Source: Planctomycetaceae bacterium
GTDB lineage: Bacteria > Planctomycetota > Planctomycetia > Pirellulales > Pirellulaceae
NCBI GenBank assembly: GCA_027487485.1
Contig: JAIYDN010000039.1
Coordinates: 1-36,950 of the forward strand
Direction of reading: 5' to 3'
DNA: 36,950 nucleotides
A model generated the notes under the pieces. The model had not been told where the DNA came from. It did no database searches and saw only the letters and a list, made by a program, of their open reading frames with translations. The translations under genes and the position numbers were made by a program. Every line of letters starts with the position of its first letter. Positions within the stretch are counted from its first letter, which is position 1. Of the stretch, positions 24,670 to 33,484 are shown piece after piece.

Positions 24670-25038
24670 CTAACGCCACTTATTGCTGAATTCCGGCAAC
24701 GGATACTCGACCACGGTCAGTGGCTTGCGGCGTTCTTGCTGGATCGTCCAGAGCCTTGCGTAACCTCGGTTCAAGAGTTCGGAACGCAGGCGGACAAAGA
24801 CTGGATCGAGCTCCATCTTAGAAAATGGACCTGTCACTTCCACTTGAGGAATAAAGCGTTCGTCGCTGATGAATTGAGCCAACGCGGGAGCGCATCTCAA
24901 ATGACATTCACTCGACAAATGGAGCGTCTCAGGATCCACCTCACCGATCACATAGCGCAGATACAGCTCACTGTCCGTGATGAGCTCGACCTCTTCACCA
25001 CAGACTCGACATAGATAACCTTGGTCGCAACGCGCCAT
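24670..25038 (-). CDS. Small Cys-rich conserved-type protein, function unknown
   Basis: 122 residues, not recognised. C4, C10 and C13 (CRVCGEE) at the N-terminus and a later pair C45/C49 with H47 (SECHLRC) suggest a zinc-binding ribbon with about 30 residues between knuckles. The middle holds DPETLHLSSECHLRCAPA, the C-terminal half is amphipathic and ends in basic residues. It is 25 bp downstream of dapB on the same strand and is likely the last gene of that transcript. No enzymatic motif is seen. Confidence 0.75.
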   Translation of the reverse strand: MARCDQGYLCRVCGEEVELITDSELYLRYVIGEVDPETLHLSSECHLRCAPALAQFISDERFIPQVEVTGPFSKMELDPVFVRLRSELLNRGYARLWTIQQERRKPLTVVEYPLPEFSNKWR

Positions 25039-25063
25039 AACAAGACCTAGTCTGGGCTAAACC

Positions 25064-25864
25064 CTACAGGCCCAATACGTCAAACATGGAATACTGCTGA
25101 CAAGGCTTTCCGATCAAGAACTTCGCAGCAGCAATGGCACCCGACGCGTAACAATCTCGGTTGGACGCCGCAACGCGAAGCTCGATGGTTTCCCCTATCA
25201 TCCCAAACACGATTGTATGCTGACCTGCGTCATCACCAACACGCACCGCATGGTAGCCAATTTCGTTATGCGGTCGGGCTCCCACTTGACCGTCACGCCC
25301 ATGCACGTGATGGTCGATCCCCATTTCCTTGGCGACGATTTGACCAAACTTGAGAGCCGTGCCGCTTGGGCTATCTTCTTTAAAGCGATGATGCCGTTCG
25401 ATGATTTCGACGTCAGCTCCACCCGGAGTATTGCGAAGCGCTCTCGCTGCACTTTCGACAAGCTTCATGGTCAAGTTGACAGCAACGCTCATATTGGGAG
25501 CATAGCAAACAGGAATATGCTTCGAAGCCTTCGCGATGTTGTCGATTTGATCGGGCGACAACCCGGTCGAAGCAATCACCAACGGAATTCGACTGGCCAC
25601 ACAGTGCTCAATCGCATGCTGGCTTCCTTCGGGCGATGAGAAGTCGATCACGCAATCGGCTTTTTCTGGAAACGCACTGGTAATCGGTAAGCCTATTGCT
25701 TGGATACCAGCCAAGCTGCCAGCGTCTTGCCCCAGGTATTTCGAGCTGCTGCGAACAATCGCACCCACCAAACAGATATCTGGGTCCGCTTGCCCCAGCG
25801 CAATCAACCGCCTGCCATTTCGCCCCGAGGCGCCATGAATAACAAGATTCAATACATTGCTCAT
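25064..25864 (-). CDS. dapB: 4-hydroxy-tetrahydrodipicolinate reductase
   Basis: 266 residues; NAD(P)H-dependent step of lysine and diaminopimelate synthesis in the cytoplasm. The nucleotide-binding loop is GASGRNG (11-17). The catalytic region is ERHHRFKEDSPSGTAL, with the His-His pair at 158-159, K162 and SGT (167-169), which bind the substrate carboxylates. Length and motif order match the family. The ATG at 25864 overlaps the stop of the upstream peroxiredoxin gene as ATGA, so translation is probably coupled. A functional link between the two is not obvious; shared transcription is the simplest reading. Confidence 0.95.
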   Translation of the reverse strand: MSNVLNLVIHGASGRNGRRLIALGQADPDICLVGAIVRSSSKYLGQDAGSLAGIQAIGLPITSAFPEKADCVIDFSSPEGSQHAIEHCVASRIPLVIASTGLSPDQIDNIAKASKHIPVCYAPNMSVAVNLTMKLVESAARALRNTPGGADVEIIERHHRFKEDSPSGTALKFGQIVAKEMGIDHHVHGRDGQVGARPHNEIGYHAVRVGDDAGQHTIVFGMIGETIELRVAASNRDCYASGAIAAAKFLIGKPCQQYSMFDVLGL

Positions 25865-26340
25865 TCGCTAACCAATTCTTTCAATGCTTCCAGTACCTGA
25901 GCGTCATGTCCATCGACACTCACTTTCTTCCAAACTTTTGCAATCTTCCCTGCACCATCAATTAGATAGGTGCTTCGCTGGATCCCCATGCTCTTCTTTC
26001 CGTACATGTTCTTTTCTCGCCATGCACCGTACTCTTCGGCCATTTTGTGCTCTGGATCGGATAACAATGGGAAGTTCAGCGAAAACTTATCTCGAAACTT
26101 TGCGTGCGAGACTGCATCATCTGGGCTGACTCCCAACACGACCGCACCAAGTTCTTGTAGCTGGAGACTCGCATCGCGAAAGGCACATGCCTCTTTGGTG
26201 CAGCCAGGTGTGTCGTCCTTGGGGTAAAAGTACAGCACTACTGCTTTCCCTTTGAACTCGCTGAGCTTGATCTTTTTTCCACTGTCGGATTGCAAGGTAA
26301 AAGCGGGGGCTTTGCTGCCTACTTCGAGCCATTCACTCAC
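25861..26340 (-). CDS. bcp: Thioredoxin-dependent thiol peroxidase (Bcp/PrxQ type)
   Basis: 159 residues from the GTG at 26340. A longer frame starts at a TTG (26385), but MSEWLEVGSKAPAF is the usual N-terminus and length of Bcp proteins. Reduces hydrogen peroxide and organic peroxides with electrons from thioredoxin. The segment YPKDDTPGCTKEACAFRD contains the peroxidatic C47 and a resolving C52 five residues on, the PrxQ alpha-2 helix arrangement. LIDGAGKI near the C-terminus is also typical. The gene lies 60 bp downstream of the PIN/TRAM gene and overlaps dapB. Confidence 0.93.
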   Translation of the reverse strand: MSEWLEVGSKAPAFTLQSDSGKKIKLSEFKGKAVVLYFYPKDDTPGCTKEACAFRDASLQLQELGAVVLGVSPDDAVSHAKFRDKFSLNFPLLSDPEHKMAEEYGAWREKNMYGKKSMGIQRSTYLIDGAGKIAKVWKKVSVDGHDAQVLEALKELVSE

Positions 26341-26400
26341 GATAAGACTTTCTAAAAATGGTGCTAAACTTTTCCATTCTCGCAACAGGAAGCGGAATGC

Positions 26401-27486
26401 TTAGCCGCGTTGGTCAGGACCATCAAACTTCGTAAAAATCATTCTGCCAGCTTGCGTTTGAAGAGTGCTGGTCACAACAACGGCGACTGTCTGGTTTAAC
26501 CGATCTCGTCCGCCTTCCACAACCACCATGGTTCCATCGTCCAGATAACCGATGCCTTGGTCATGTCCCTCGCCTGGTTTAACAACGCGAATTTGAAATC
26601 CTTCACCCGGCAAAAACTGAGGCCGTAATGCGTTTGCAATGTGGTTAAGGTCAATGACTTCGATGTTGTGGATTTTGGCAACCTTGTTCAAATTAAAATC
26701 GCCCGTCACCAGCTTGCCGTCAAGATGCTTGGCCAGCAAAACCAACTTCATATCCACAGGCTGACCTGCGAATTCTGGTAGATCGCGATCGTAAAGAACG
26801 AAATCGAGACGCTCGCTGGTCCGTAGCCGATTCAAGATGTCCAGCCCCCGTCGCCCACGCACTCGTCGAAGTTTGTCGGAGCTGTCTGCGATCGATTGAA
26901 GCTCCAGCAAAACGAACCTGGGCATGACCAGTTGACTGTCGAGAATTCCAGTGTCCGCCAATTCTGCCAATCTTCCGTCGATAATGCTGCTTGTATCCAA
27001 GATCAGGGGCTTCATCCCCTTGAGATCCCGAGAAAACTCGACATAGGGAATAACGAAACGGAAATCGTCTTTGGTTTGCAGCAGCAAGCTGACGCAGGTG
27101 TAACAAAAAACCGTCATCGTCGCGAGCGAAACGAACGGTCGAAACCGATTGCTTTCCAGCATGGGGTCCATCGCAATGGTGATCAAGTAGGACAAGAGAA
27201 CGCCGATCAGCAGCCCGAAGTAAACCGCCGAGATCACTTCGATCCGCTTCTTGGGGATCAGCATGTCCGCCGCAACCACCGCCAAGGAGACCAACAGAAC
27301 TCCGCAGAAAACCAAGTATGGCATCGATGGGCCAAGAACTTGCAGGTCGGAAGATCGAGACCAAATCGTAGCAACACCCGCAGCAACCGTAATGAAAATG
27401 ATTCGGAGCACAAGAAGTGCGATCGCATCAACTAGGGGCGTCTTCGATGATTTTTCGAATGTATTCTCGAGCCTAGAGGTGTCCAC
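26401..27486 (-). CDS. YacL-like membrane protein with PIN and TRAM domains
   Basis: 361 residues from a GTG. Four membrane helices (about 20-42, 56-73, 84-105, 118-136) precede a PIN nuclease-like domain (~158-285). Its acidic residues D164 (LILDTSSIIDGR), E195 (LLELQ), D246 and D263 (TGDFNLNKVA) are the expected metal ligands. A TRAM RNA-binding domain follows (~295-350; GEGHDQGIGYLDDGTMVVVE). This is the order of Bacillus YacL-type proteins. RNA cleavage is suggested by the fold but unproven for the family. It is 111 bp downstream of the FAH gene and 60 bp upstream of bcp. Confidence 0.88.
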   Translation of the reverse strand: MDTSRLENTFEKSSKTPLVDAIALLVLRIIFITVAAGVATIWSRSSDLQVLGPSMPYLVFCGVLLVSLAVVAADMLIPKKRIEVISAVYFGLLIGVLLSYLITIAMDPMLESNRFRPFVSLATMTVFCYTCVSLLLQTKDDFRFVIPYVEFSRDLKGMKPLILDTSSIIDGRLAELADTGILDSQLVMPRFVLLELQSIADSSDKLRRVRGRRGLDILNRLRTSERLDFVLYDRDLPEFAGQPVDMKLVLLAKHLDGKLVTGDFNLNKVAKIHNIEVIDLNHIANALRPQFLPGEGFQIRVVKPGEGHDQGIGYLDDGTMVVVEGGRDRLNQTVAVVVTSTLQTQAGRMIFTKFDGPDQRG

Positions 27487-27597
27487 AAAAATACCTGTAT
27501 CGGGTGCAGTAAGAGAGGGGTTGAATCTTAATCATAGCGTATCCGCTCGATTTTGCATTCGATCCCGATGAAACTCAGACTATAGAAGGGCGTCTAA

Positions 27598-28458
27598 TCA
27601 GCGCTCTTGTACGCAGGGATTCCTTAAGATTCCTAACTTTTCGATCTCTATTTCGACGACATCCCCATCCTTAAGAAATCGAGGCGGGGTTCGCGCCATT
27701 CCAACGCCGGGCGGCGTTCCCGTATAGATCACGTCGCCAGGGTGAAGTGTCATGACTTGCGAGATGTATGCAACCACTTCGGCCGGTTTGAAGATAAGCT
27801 CGCGCGTGCTGGAGTCTTGCATGACTTCGCCATTGATCGTGCATTTCACTCGCAGGTCTTCGGTGCTTGGGACTTCGTCCGCAGTCACCAAAGTGGGCCC
27901 CAGCGGCGCAAACGTATCAAACGATTTGCCCAAGAACCATTGCTTCCCAGGTTTGTCTTTTTGCCAGTCTCTGGCTGAGACATCGTGCCCGACGCTGTAA
28001 CCGAAAATGCCTGCCGTGGCCTGTTCTTCGGAAACGTTACGAAGAGTCTTCCCGATGATGATTACCAATTCAGCCTCGAAGTCGACTTGGTCGCTGACCT
28101 TTGGCAGAAGAATTGGTTCATCAGGGCCAATCATGGCGGTTGGCATTTTGCAAAATACGATCGGCTCGGCCGGGATTGGCGCTTTGGTCTCGATAGCATG
28201 ATCGCGATAATTTAGCCCGATGCATAGGATCTTTTGAGGCAGATCCAAAGGGCACAGCACCTTCAGCTTTTCGTCGCTGGTACCCAGCTTTCGGGAAAGG
28301 CCTTGCACTCGAGTTGCAAGCGAGGGCCATTTCGTGATCAGCTCCAGAGTCGACTGAGGTAACGAAGGGTCAGCTAACGACAGATCTTGGATACCAAAAT
28401 CGAGAGCTACCCCCCAACCAATGGTCTGATCAGGTCTTGAAAATCGAACAATTCGCAT
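27598..28458 (-). CDS. Fumarylacetoacetate hydrolase (FAH) family protein
   Basis: 286 residues. The FAH fold is marked by ILCIGLNYRDHA (78-88), DFEAELVIIIG with metal ligands E128 and E130, HDVSARDWQ with D159, and GDVIYTGTPPGVG near the end. Members hydrolyse or decarboxylate beta-diketo acids such as fumarylpyruvate, acylpyruvate or ureidoglycolate-type compounds; the exact substrate is not determined here. The start ATG lies only ten bases after the infC stop, so it is probably co-transcribed with infC. Confidence 0.9.
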   Translation of the reverse strand: MRIVRFSRPDQTIGWGVALDFGIQDLSLADPSLPQSTLELITKWPSLATRVQGLSRKLGTSDEKLKVLCPLDLPQKILCIGLNYRDHAIETKAPIPAEPIVFCKMPTAMIGPDEPILLPKVSDQVDFEAELVIIIGKTLRNVSEEQATAGIFGYSVGHDVSARDWQKDKPGKQWFLGKSFDTFAPLGPTLVTADEVPSTEDLRVKCTINGEVMQDSSTRELIFKPAEVVAYISQVMTLHPGDVIYTGTPPGVGMARTPPRFLKDGDVVEIEIEKLGILRNPCVQER

Positions 28459-28468
28459 GGCGGGAACC

Positions 28469-28993
28469 CTACTTAGGAGCGACGGTGGCGATCATCCGTT
28501 TGCCCTGTTGCAATGGGGGTTGCTCCAGCTTGGAATATTCAGCAAGCTCTTGCAGAACGTTTTCCATTACGCGACGTCCTTCATCCACGTGCGCCATTTC
28601 GCGTCCACGGAAGATAACGGAGACTTGAACTTTGTCTTTGTGTTGCAGAAAACCAATTGCTTGGCGAACCTTGGTTTCAACGTCATGCTCACCCGTTTTG
28701 GGACGCAGGCGGATTTCTTTGGTTTTGGTTTGGTGAGTCTTTTGGCCGGACTTCTTGCTCTTTTCGTACTTGTATTTGCCAAAGTCCATGATGCGACAAA
28801 CTGGCGGCTTTTCATTCGGCGCGACTTCGACCAAATCCAAGCCTGCATCTCGAGCACGATTGAGTGCTTCGTCGGTGGTAATAACGCCGTATTGCGTTCC
28901 GTCAGGACCAATGACCCGAATTGGCGAAATTCGAATTTGACTATTTATCCTAGTCTGTATGCGATCAGCTGCCGCGCCCCTATCGTTTTGAAT
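28469..28993 (-). CDS. infC: Translation initiation factor IF-3, apparent AUU start
   Basis: 174 residues. Reading upstream from the obvious C-terminal domain ([31 protein letters not shown] region; [10 protein letters not shown]), the frame continues to a TGA at 29021-29023 and encodes the full IF-3 N-terminal domain, with [15 protein letters not shown] and [15 protein letters not shown]. No ATG, GTG or TTG occurs in this stretch before a TTG in mid-domain (28840), which cannot be the true start. The ATT at 28991-28993 follows AAAGGGG with six bases between, giving (M)[16 protein letters not shown]. coli infC also starts at AUU, through which IF-3 represses its own translation. The FAH gene follows ten bases on; rpmI and rplT do not. 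Confidence 0.9.
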   Translation of the reverse strand: MQNDRGAAADRIQTRINSQIRISPIRVIGPDGTQYGVITTDEALNRARDAGLDLVEVAPNEKPPVCRIMDFGKYKYEKSKKSGQKTHQTKTKEIRLRPKTGEHDVETKVRQAIGFLQHKDKVQVSVIFRGREMAHVDEGRRVMENVLQELAEYSKLEQPPLQQGKRMIATVAPK

Positions 28994-29085
28994 AAAAAAC
29001 CCCTTTGATAGACCAATTGGTCATACGAGTAAAAACGAGAACAAACCACCTGCAACTCGCGAAGTGGCTAAACTACCTAAACTAA

Positions 29086-29115
29086 AGTATCGGCAATTTT
29101 AGCAGAATCGGTCAA
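29086..29115 (-). promoter_or_regulatory. Candidate infC promoter
   Basis: On the minus strand TTGACC (29110-29115) and GATACT (29086-29091) are 18 bases apart, five and four matches to the sigma-70 boxes. Transcription would begin about 85 bases before the AUU start. The stretch 29024-29346 contains no other gene I can support. Confidence 0.35.
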
Positions 29116-29346
29116 CAGAGGTTTCGAGATTTTTGCCGATCATTGGTAGATTTATTGAATCTTCTCGCCAGATTTGTGCGGTTAAGGGCGTAGAAAACGG
29201 ATACCGCACCGGATAACGTTGCCGTTTGCGCCGACTCAGAGAAGCAATCGAGGCATCCAGGAGTTGCACTTGCAAGCCGCGCTTGGGAGGTTACCATATC
29301 GCGAGTCGAGAGAAGTCCTTCAGGTTGTGGATGACTGATTCCGATT

Positions 29347-29419
29347 GCCCTTGTAGCTCAGTTGGTAGAGCAGGTGACTCTTAATCACCGGGTCCAAGGT
29401 TCGAGTCCTTGCGGGGGCA
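29347..29419 (+). tRNA. trnK: tRNA-Lys (anticodon CTT)
   Basis: A complete 73-base cloverleaf. The acceptor stem GCCCTTG pairs with CGGGGGC (two G-T pairs), discriminator A29419. The D arm is GCTC/GAGC around AGTTGGTA. The anticodon arm GGTGA/TCACC holds the loop CTCTTAA, anticodon CTT. The T arm is CAAGG/CCTTG with loop TTCGAGT. CCA is not encoded. It lies 350 bp from infC in the opposite direction. Confidence 0.97.
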
Positions 29420-29474
29420 CTTCTGTTTAGAATCCCTAGGGTTCTTTCTCGTTCAGAAACCAGAACACTCAAGC

Positions 29475-29636
29475 TTACTTTCCTCCACGCTTGGTTCCGG
29501 ATTTACTTTCTATTCCTTGCTCGGCAATCTTGAGCATGGCCTTTGGCTCGCGCCCATGGATTGAGACTTTACAAATATTCCAACCGGGATTCTGTTGTTT
29601 GCGTAGAATGAAACGGGGTGCTTTATCAAAGACCAT
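29475..29636 (-). CDS. Possible small basic protein, 53 residues
   Basis: The frame from ATG 29636 to TAA reads like a real small protein: MVFDKAPRFILRKQQN, then PGWNICKVSIHGREPKAML and a Lys/Arg-rich end (SKSGTKRGGK). Composition is balanced, with an aromatic-hydrophobic core and basic tail, unlike the longer frame above it, which is Pro/Arg-rich and looks like antisense of the neighbouring membrane protein. No Shine-Dalgarno is evident. It would be divergent from that gene, 23 bp between starts. Not recognised; it could be a false frame. Confidence 0.45.
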   Translation of the reverse strand: MVFDKAPRFILRKQQNPGWNICKVSIHGREPKAMLKIAEQGIESKSGTKRGGK

Positions 29637-29659
29637 TCCAAGCGGGCGAGGACTCTCCG

Positions 29660-30274
29660 ATGGACCAGGCTTTAGAATCTCATTCTGCCCAACGTCAAGT
29701 ACGCCTTTCGACTCTCTTTTGGTTGATGGTGGCCAGCGCGTTCCTTTTGGCACACGCTCGATCTCTCGGGGCCGATGGGTTGTGGTTGCTTGGCTATTAT
29801 CTCCTGTTTGTTGTCCTGTGTTCGGCACTCGTCGGAATCGTATTTGGCCGGTGGGCCGATGTCGCGTATTGGTCTGCACTGACCAGCTTGCTCGCGTTTC
29901 TCGCCGTGGCAGGTGGAAACTTGCCAGACCCAAGTATTGGGGTCGGCTGGGGATTCGTTGGGGCTGCATGCGGAGCGATGATTGGATTGGCATGCCCCAA
30001 AAACTTCTTGCTTGGCATGCTGGTTTCAGGAACGGTAGGGCTGGTTGCGATGCTGGTCGTCGTGCTTTGCTATCAGGTAAAAATCGACCAGCTAATCGCC
30101 TTTGACATCGGTTGCTCGGCAGTGGTGGGGGCCACGCTTCGGCCCTTTGGGGATTTCCTCAAATGGTTTGAAGCCAAAAGCAAAAACCCGCGTGTGGTGC
30201 TTGCGGCTTGGCTTGCAATTTGTGTCATGGTCGGCAACATGCTGGTGCCCGTCTTGGCTGGAATCCATCGTTAA
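29660..30274 (+). CDS. Six-helix integral membrane protein, function unknown
   Basis: 204 residues from the ATG at 29660 (a longer frame from 29618 would overlap the divergent small gene; GAGG lies before 29660). Six hydrophobic segments at about 16-32, 42-62, 68-85, 95-112, 118-138 and 178-200 are joined by short loops, with a longer hydrophilic loop at ~161-177 (RPFGDFLKWFEAKSKNP). Gly/Ala-rich helices 3 and 4 suggest tight packing. No transporter or enzyme motif is recognised. It is 150 bp upstream of the SMP-30 gene on the same strand. Confidence 0.7.
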   Translation: MDQALESHSAQRQVRLSTLFWLMVASAFLLAHARSLGADGLWLLGYYLLFVVLCSALVGIVFGRWADVAYWSALTSLLAFLAVAGGNLPDPSIGVGWGFVGAACGAMIGLACPKNFLLGMLVSGTVGLVAMLVVVLCYQVKIDQLIAFDIGCSAVVGATLRPFGDFLKWFEAKSKNPRVVLAAWLAICVMVGNMLVPVLAGIHR

Positions 30275-30425
30275 TCGCCAACGAAACAAATCCTCGAAAT
30301 CCCTGCTCGAAGTCCGTCAAGGGCTTCCGTAGGATACAATCAACTGCCACGCCGCTCATCCAGCCAGAAGGCCATCGCTTGCTTCACGCCCCTATGTCGC
30401 ATGGCCGACCGTACTCGAGGAAAAA

Positions 30426-31379
30426 ATGCATCACTTCAACTTTAATCGTCTCACAAAAACGTTGTGCCTACCACTTCTTGGCTGGGCCGTTTCTTGCTCC
30501 ATCGTTGTACCAGCTCATAGCCAAAGCGTGCTCGAATCCTCGACGGCAAAAGTCGAACGCGTTGCTGACGGATTCCAGTTTACGGAAGGGCCGGCTGTCG
30601 ACGCCACGGGAAACGTTTTTTTCACGGACCAACCCAACGATCAAATCATGAAGCTGGACGTCGATGGCAAGCTGTCTCAGTTTATGAAGCCAGCCGGCCG
30701 TAGCAATGGAATGTTCTTTTCAAACGAGGGGGCGTTGATTGCTTGCGCTGACGAAAAGAATCAAATGTGGGAAATCCAGATGGATGGCTCGAAACGTGTC
30801 CTGTTCGAAGGCTTTGAAGGAAACAAGCTCAACGGCCCCAACGATGTATGGATCGATTCCAATGGACGAATCTATTTTACCGATCCGTACTACCAGCGCC
30901 CTTGGTGGCAACACAAAAAGCAACCTCAGCCGAAGCAAGCGGTCTACCGCGTTGACGGCGATGGCGAAAGCATCACTCTGATGGACGATGCGCTCGTCCA
31001 GCCCAATGGGATCGTCGGCGATGCCAAAAGAAGGCTGCTCTTTGTGGCGGACATCGGCGATTCAAAGACTTACCAGTACACCATTGCAAGCGATGGGGCG
31101 TTGGTCGATCGAGTTCTATTCTGCAAGAGCGGTTCCGATGGAATGACAATCGACAGCGAAGGGAATCTCTATCTGACCGGCGGTAAGGGAGTCACCGTCT
31201 ATAATAAAGAGGGCAAAATGGTTGAGTTAATCCCGGTGCCTGAGTCTTGGACGGCTAACGTTTGCATCGGCGGCCGTGACCGCAAAACGCTCTATATCAC
31301 CGCCTCGGATTCCCTTTATTCGATTCGAATCCGCAACACGGGCCTTGTGAACGATCGTGCCAGCGACATTCAGCCGTAA
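30426..31379 (+). CDS. Exported SMP-30/gluconolactonase-like protein
   Basis: 317 residues with a signal peptide to about residue 33 (ending PAHSQS). The six-bladed propeller of the SMP-30/gluconolactonase/LRE family is shown by FTEGPAVD (metal ligand E54), NGPNDVWID (N136-D143), IYFTDPYYQRPWW and VQPNGIV. Related enzymes hydrolyse sugar lactones; the exported form and exact substrate are uncertain. GAGG six bases before the ATG fixes the start. It lies between the membrane protein gene and the MoxR operon, about 180 bp from the latter. Confidence 0.87.
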   Translation: MHHFNFNRLTKTLCLPLLGWAVSCSIVVPAHSQSVLESSTAKVERVADGFQFTEGPAVDATGNVFFTDQPNDQIMKLDVDGKLSQFMKPAGRSNGMFFSNEGALIACADEKNQMWEIQMDGSKRVLFEGFEGNKLNGPNDVWIDSNGRIYFTDPYYQRPWWQHKKQPQPKQAVYRVDGDGESITLMDDALVQPNGIVGDAKRRLLFVADIGDSKTYQYTIASDGALVDRVLFCKSGSDGMTIDSEGNLYLTGGKGVTVYNKEGKMVELIPVPESWTANVCIGGRDRKTLYITASDSLYSIRIRNTGLVNDRASDIQP

Positions 31380-31560
31380 ATAGACAATGAAACCCGTTTG
31401 CACCCTCAGTTATGCCCGCGTTTTTGCCAGCGTTCTGGACGATATTGAAGGCTTCATTGGTTCTGCAAACGGCGTAGGGCTGCGAAAGGAGTCGACACCT
31501 GCTACAATTCGTTAAGATTTTGCGTTGCACTCGCTCATTGAACATCTCAGAAAGTACGGC

Positions 31561-32607
31561 ATGACTACAGATGGATCGGCCAAAGCAGATTTGGATCGCC
31601 TGCAAAAAGCTCGAGAGCAGATTCTTGGCCAGCTTTCAAAAACCATTGTTGGCCAAGTCGACGTCGTTGAGCAATTGCTCATCAGCGTATTCGCGAAAGG
31701 CCATTGTTTGTTGGAGGGGGTGCCTGGACTAGCGAAGACGCTGATGATCAGCTCGCTCGCGAAGACACTGAATCTATCCTTCAGTCGGATTCAATTCACT
31801 CCGGACCTGATGCCCGCGGACATCACAGGCACAGAAGTGCTAGAAGAGAATCGATCGACGGGTTCCCGGGAACGCCGCTTCATGGAAGGGCCACTGTTTG
31901 CCAACGTGGTTCTCGCGGACGAAATCAACCGAACACCACCGAAGACCCAGGCCGCTTTGCTCGAAGCAATGCAAGAACGTCAGATCACGGTAGGCCGAGT
32001 CCGCCACGCTTTGTCCGACCCGTTCTTTGTGTTAGCAACGCAAAACCCGATCGAGCAAGAAGGGACCTACCCGCTCCCTGAAGCCCAACAAGACCGTTTC
32101 ATGTTCAAAGTGCAGGTTGGCTACCCAAGTTTTGCCGACGAATTCGAAGTGGCTCGTCGCACCACCGGAAAAGCGTCAGCAGCCATCGAGGCGGTATTGT
32201 CAGGTGAAGAGATTTTAAGCCTACAAGAATTCATTCGCGGCATCGAAGTGTCGGAGAATGTCATTCGTTACGCGCTGGCGATTGTCCGGCAAACTCGCGT
32301 TGGACAAGAAGGTGTACCCGACTTTGTACGCGAGCAAGTTGCATGGGGAGCTGGTCCGCGTGCCGTGCAGTTTTTGATTCTAGGTGCCAAAGCCAAAGCC
32401 GCGATGTCGGGTCGATCGTACGTTGATCCCGTCGATATCCAGTTTTGCGCGAAGCCCGTGTTGCGACATCGCATGGTGGTGAACTTCGCTGCTGAGAGCG
32501 ATGGCGTAACAAGCGATGCCGTCATCGACAGGATTGTTTCTAATACTCCAACCGCACAAGACGAATTGCTTCGCGATGCCAGATTCCAAAGAATACTTGC
32601 ATCCTGA
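31561..32607 (+). CDS. MoxR-family AAA+ ATPase
   Basis: 348 residues from the ATG at 31561 (a TTG at 31525 would add 12). Walker A is GVPGLAKT (53-60), Walker B is VVLADE (116-121), sensor 1 is ATQNP (159-163), and the family signature [10 protein letters not shown] is present. MoxR proteins are chaperone-like ATPases that act on partner proteins carrying von Willebrand A domains. This gene is followed by exactly such partners: DUF58, BatA-like and vWA membrane proteins. It is therefore the first gene of that operon. Confidence 0.95.
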   Translation: MTTDGSAKADLDRLQKAREQILGQLSKTIVGQVDVVEQLLISVFAKGHCLLEGVPGLAKTLMISSLAKTLNLSFSRIQFTPDLMPADITGTEVLEENRSTGSRERRFMEGPLFANVVLADEINRTPPKTQAALLEAMQERQITVGRVRHALSDPFFVLATQNPIEQEGTYPLPEAQQDRFMFKVQVGYPSFADEFEVARRTTGKASAAIEAVLSGEEILSLQEFIRGIEVSENVIRYALAIVRQTRVGQEGVPDFVREQVAWGAGPRAVQFLILGAKAKAAMSGRSYVDPVDIQFCAKPVLRHRMVVNFAAESDGVTSDAVIDRIVSNTPTAQDELLRDARFQRILAS

Positions 32608-33478
32608 CGCCATTCGACGCATTGCGTCGATGGAGCTTCGGGCTCGCAATATCGTTGAGGGGTTTATGGCCGGGATGCATCGCAGCCCCTATTTTGGCCA
32701 GTCGGTGGAGTTCGTACAGCACCGACAATACACCCCAGGCGATGATTTGCGTCACATTGATTGGAAGGTTTGGAGCCGCCAAGACAAGCTCTACATCAAG
32801 CAATACGAAGAAGACACAAGCCTTCGATGCACGTTGTTGCTCGATGCGTCAGCAAGCATGTCTTACGGCAACGGAGCCCTGAACAAATTCGACTACGCGG
32901 CCACGGTTTGCGCATGCCTCGCCTACCTGACCCTGCGTCAGCAGGATGCGGTTGGGCTGACGGTCTTCGACCAACGGATCCAATCGAGGTTGCCTTGGCG
33001 TTCGAGCCGCTCGCATCTGCAATCGATTTATCGATCCCTTCAGCAAACAACACCGAAAGATAAGACGGACCTGAAGCAAGTCTTTCGCGAGATCAACGAA
33101 ACCTATCCCAAGCGTTCCTTGATGGTGGTAGCATCGGATTTTCTGGGCGGGGAAGCTCAAACGTTGAAGTCGTTGGCGGCCCTGAAGCATGCCGGGCACG
33201 ACATTCTCGTGTTTCATATTATGGATGACGATGAACTCGACTTTCCGTTCAACGATGCAACTCGGTTCGAAGGAATGGAATCGGCAGATCAACTCACTTG
33301 CAATCCACGAGCGTTGCGAGACGGCTATCTGGAGTCCTTGCAGCGATTTTTGGACCGAGTGCGCCATGCATGCGCGAGTGCTCAGATCGATTACCAATTG
33401 ATACGCACGAGCCGCAGTTTGGATGCTGCTTTGACAGCGTATTTGGCAACCCGTATGGCACACATGAGAAAGAAGTAA
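32576..33478 (+). CDS. DUF58/vWA-like protein
   Basis: 300 residues from the ATG at 32576, which overlaps the MoxR gene by 32 bases in another frame; a start at 32516 would overlap by 92 and add an unrelated extension. The DUF58 motif [12 protein letters not shown] (54-65) is followed by a vWA domain with the metal-site motif DASAS (90-94). No membrane segment is apparent, so the protein is probably cytoplasmic. In this operon type it is thought to be the client of the MoxR ATPase. Confidence 0.92.
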   Translation: MPDSKEYLHPDAIRRIASMELRARNIVEGFMAGMHRSPYFGQSVEFVQHRQYTPGDDLRHIDWKVWSRQDKLYIKQYEEDTSLRCTLLLDASASMSYGNGALNKFDYAATVCACLAYLTLRQQDAVGLTVFDQRIQSRLPWRSSRSHLQSIYRSLQQTTPKDKTDLKQVFREINETYPKRSLMVVASDFLGGEAQTLKSLAALKHAGHDILVFHIMDDDELDFPFNDATRFEGMESADQLTCNPRALRDGYLESLQRFLDRVRHACASAQIDYQLIRTSRSLDAALTAYLATRMAHMRKK

Positions 33479-33484
33479 CCGAAA

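Noticed and set aside
28838-28840. TTG at 28840 as the infC start
   Set aside because: It falls inside the IF-3 N-terminal domain (LDLVEV); an intact domain is encoded upstream.
29491-30105. 204-codon plus-strand frame overlapping the membrane protein gene
   Set aside because: Arg/Trp/Cys-rich out-of-frame reading; the neighbouring frame has six clear membrane helices.
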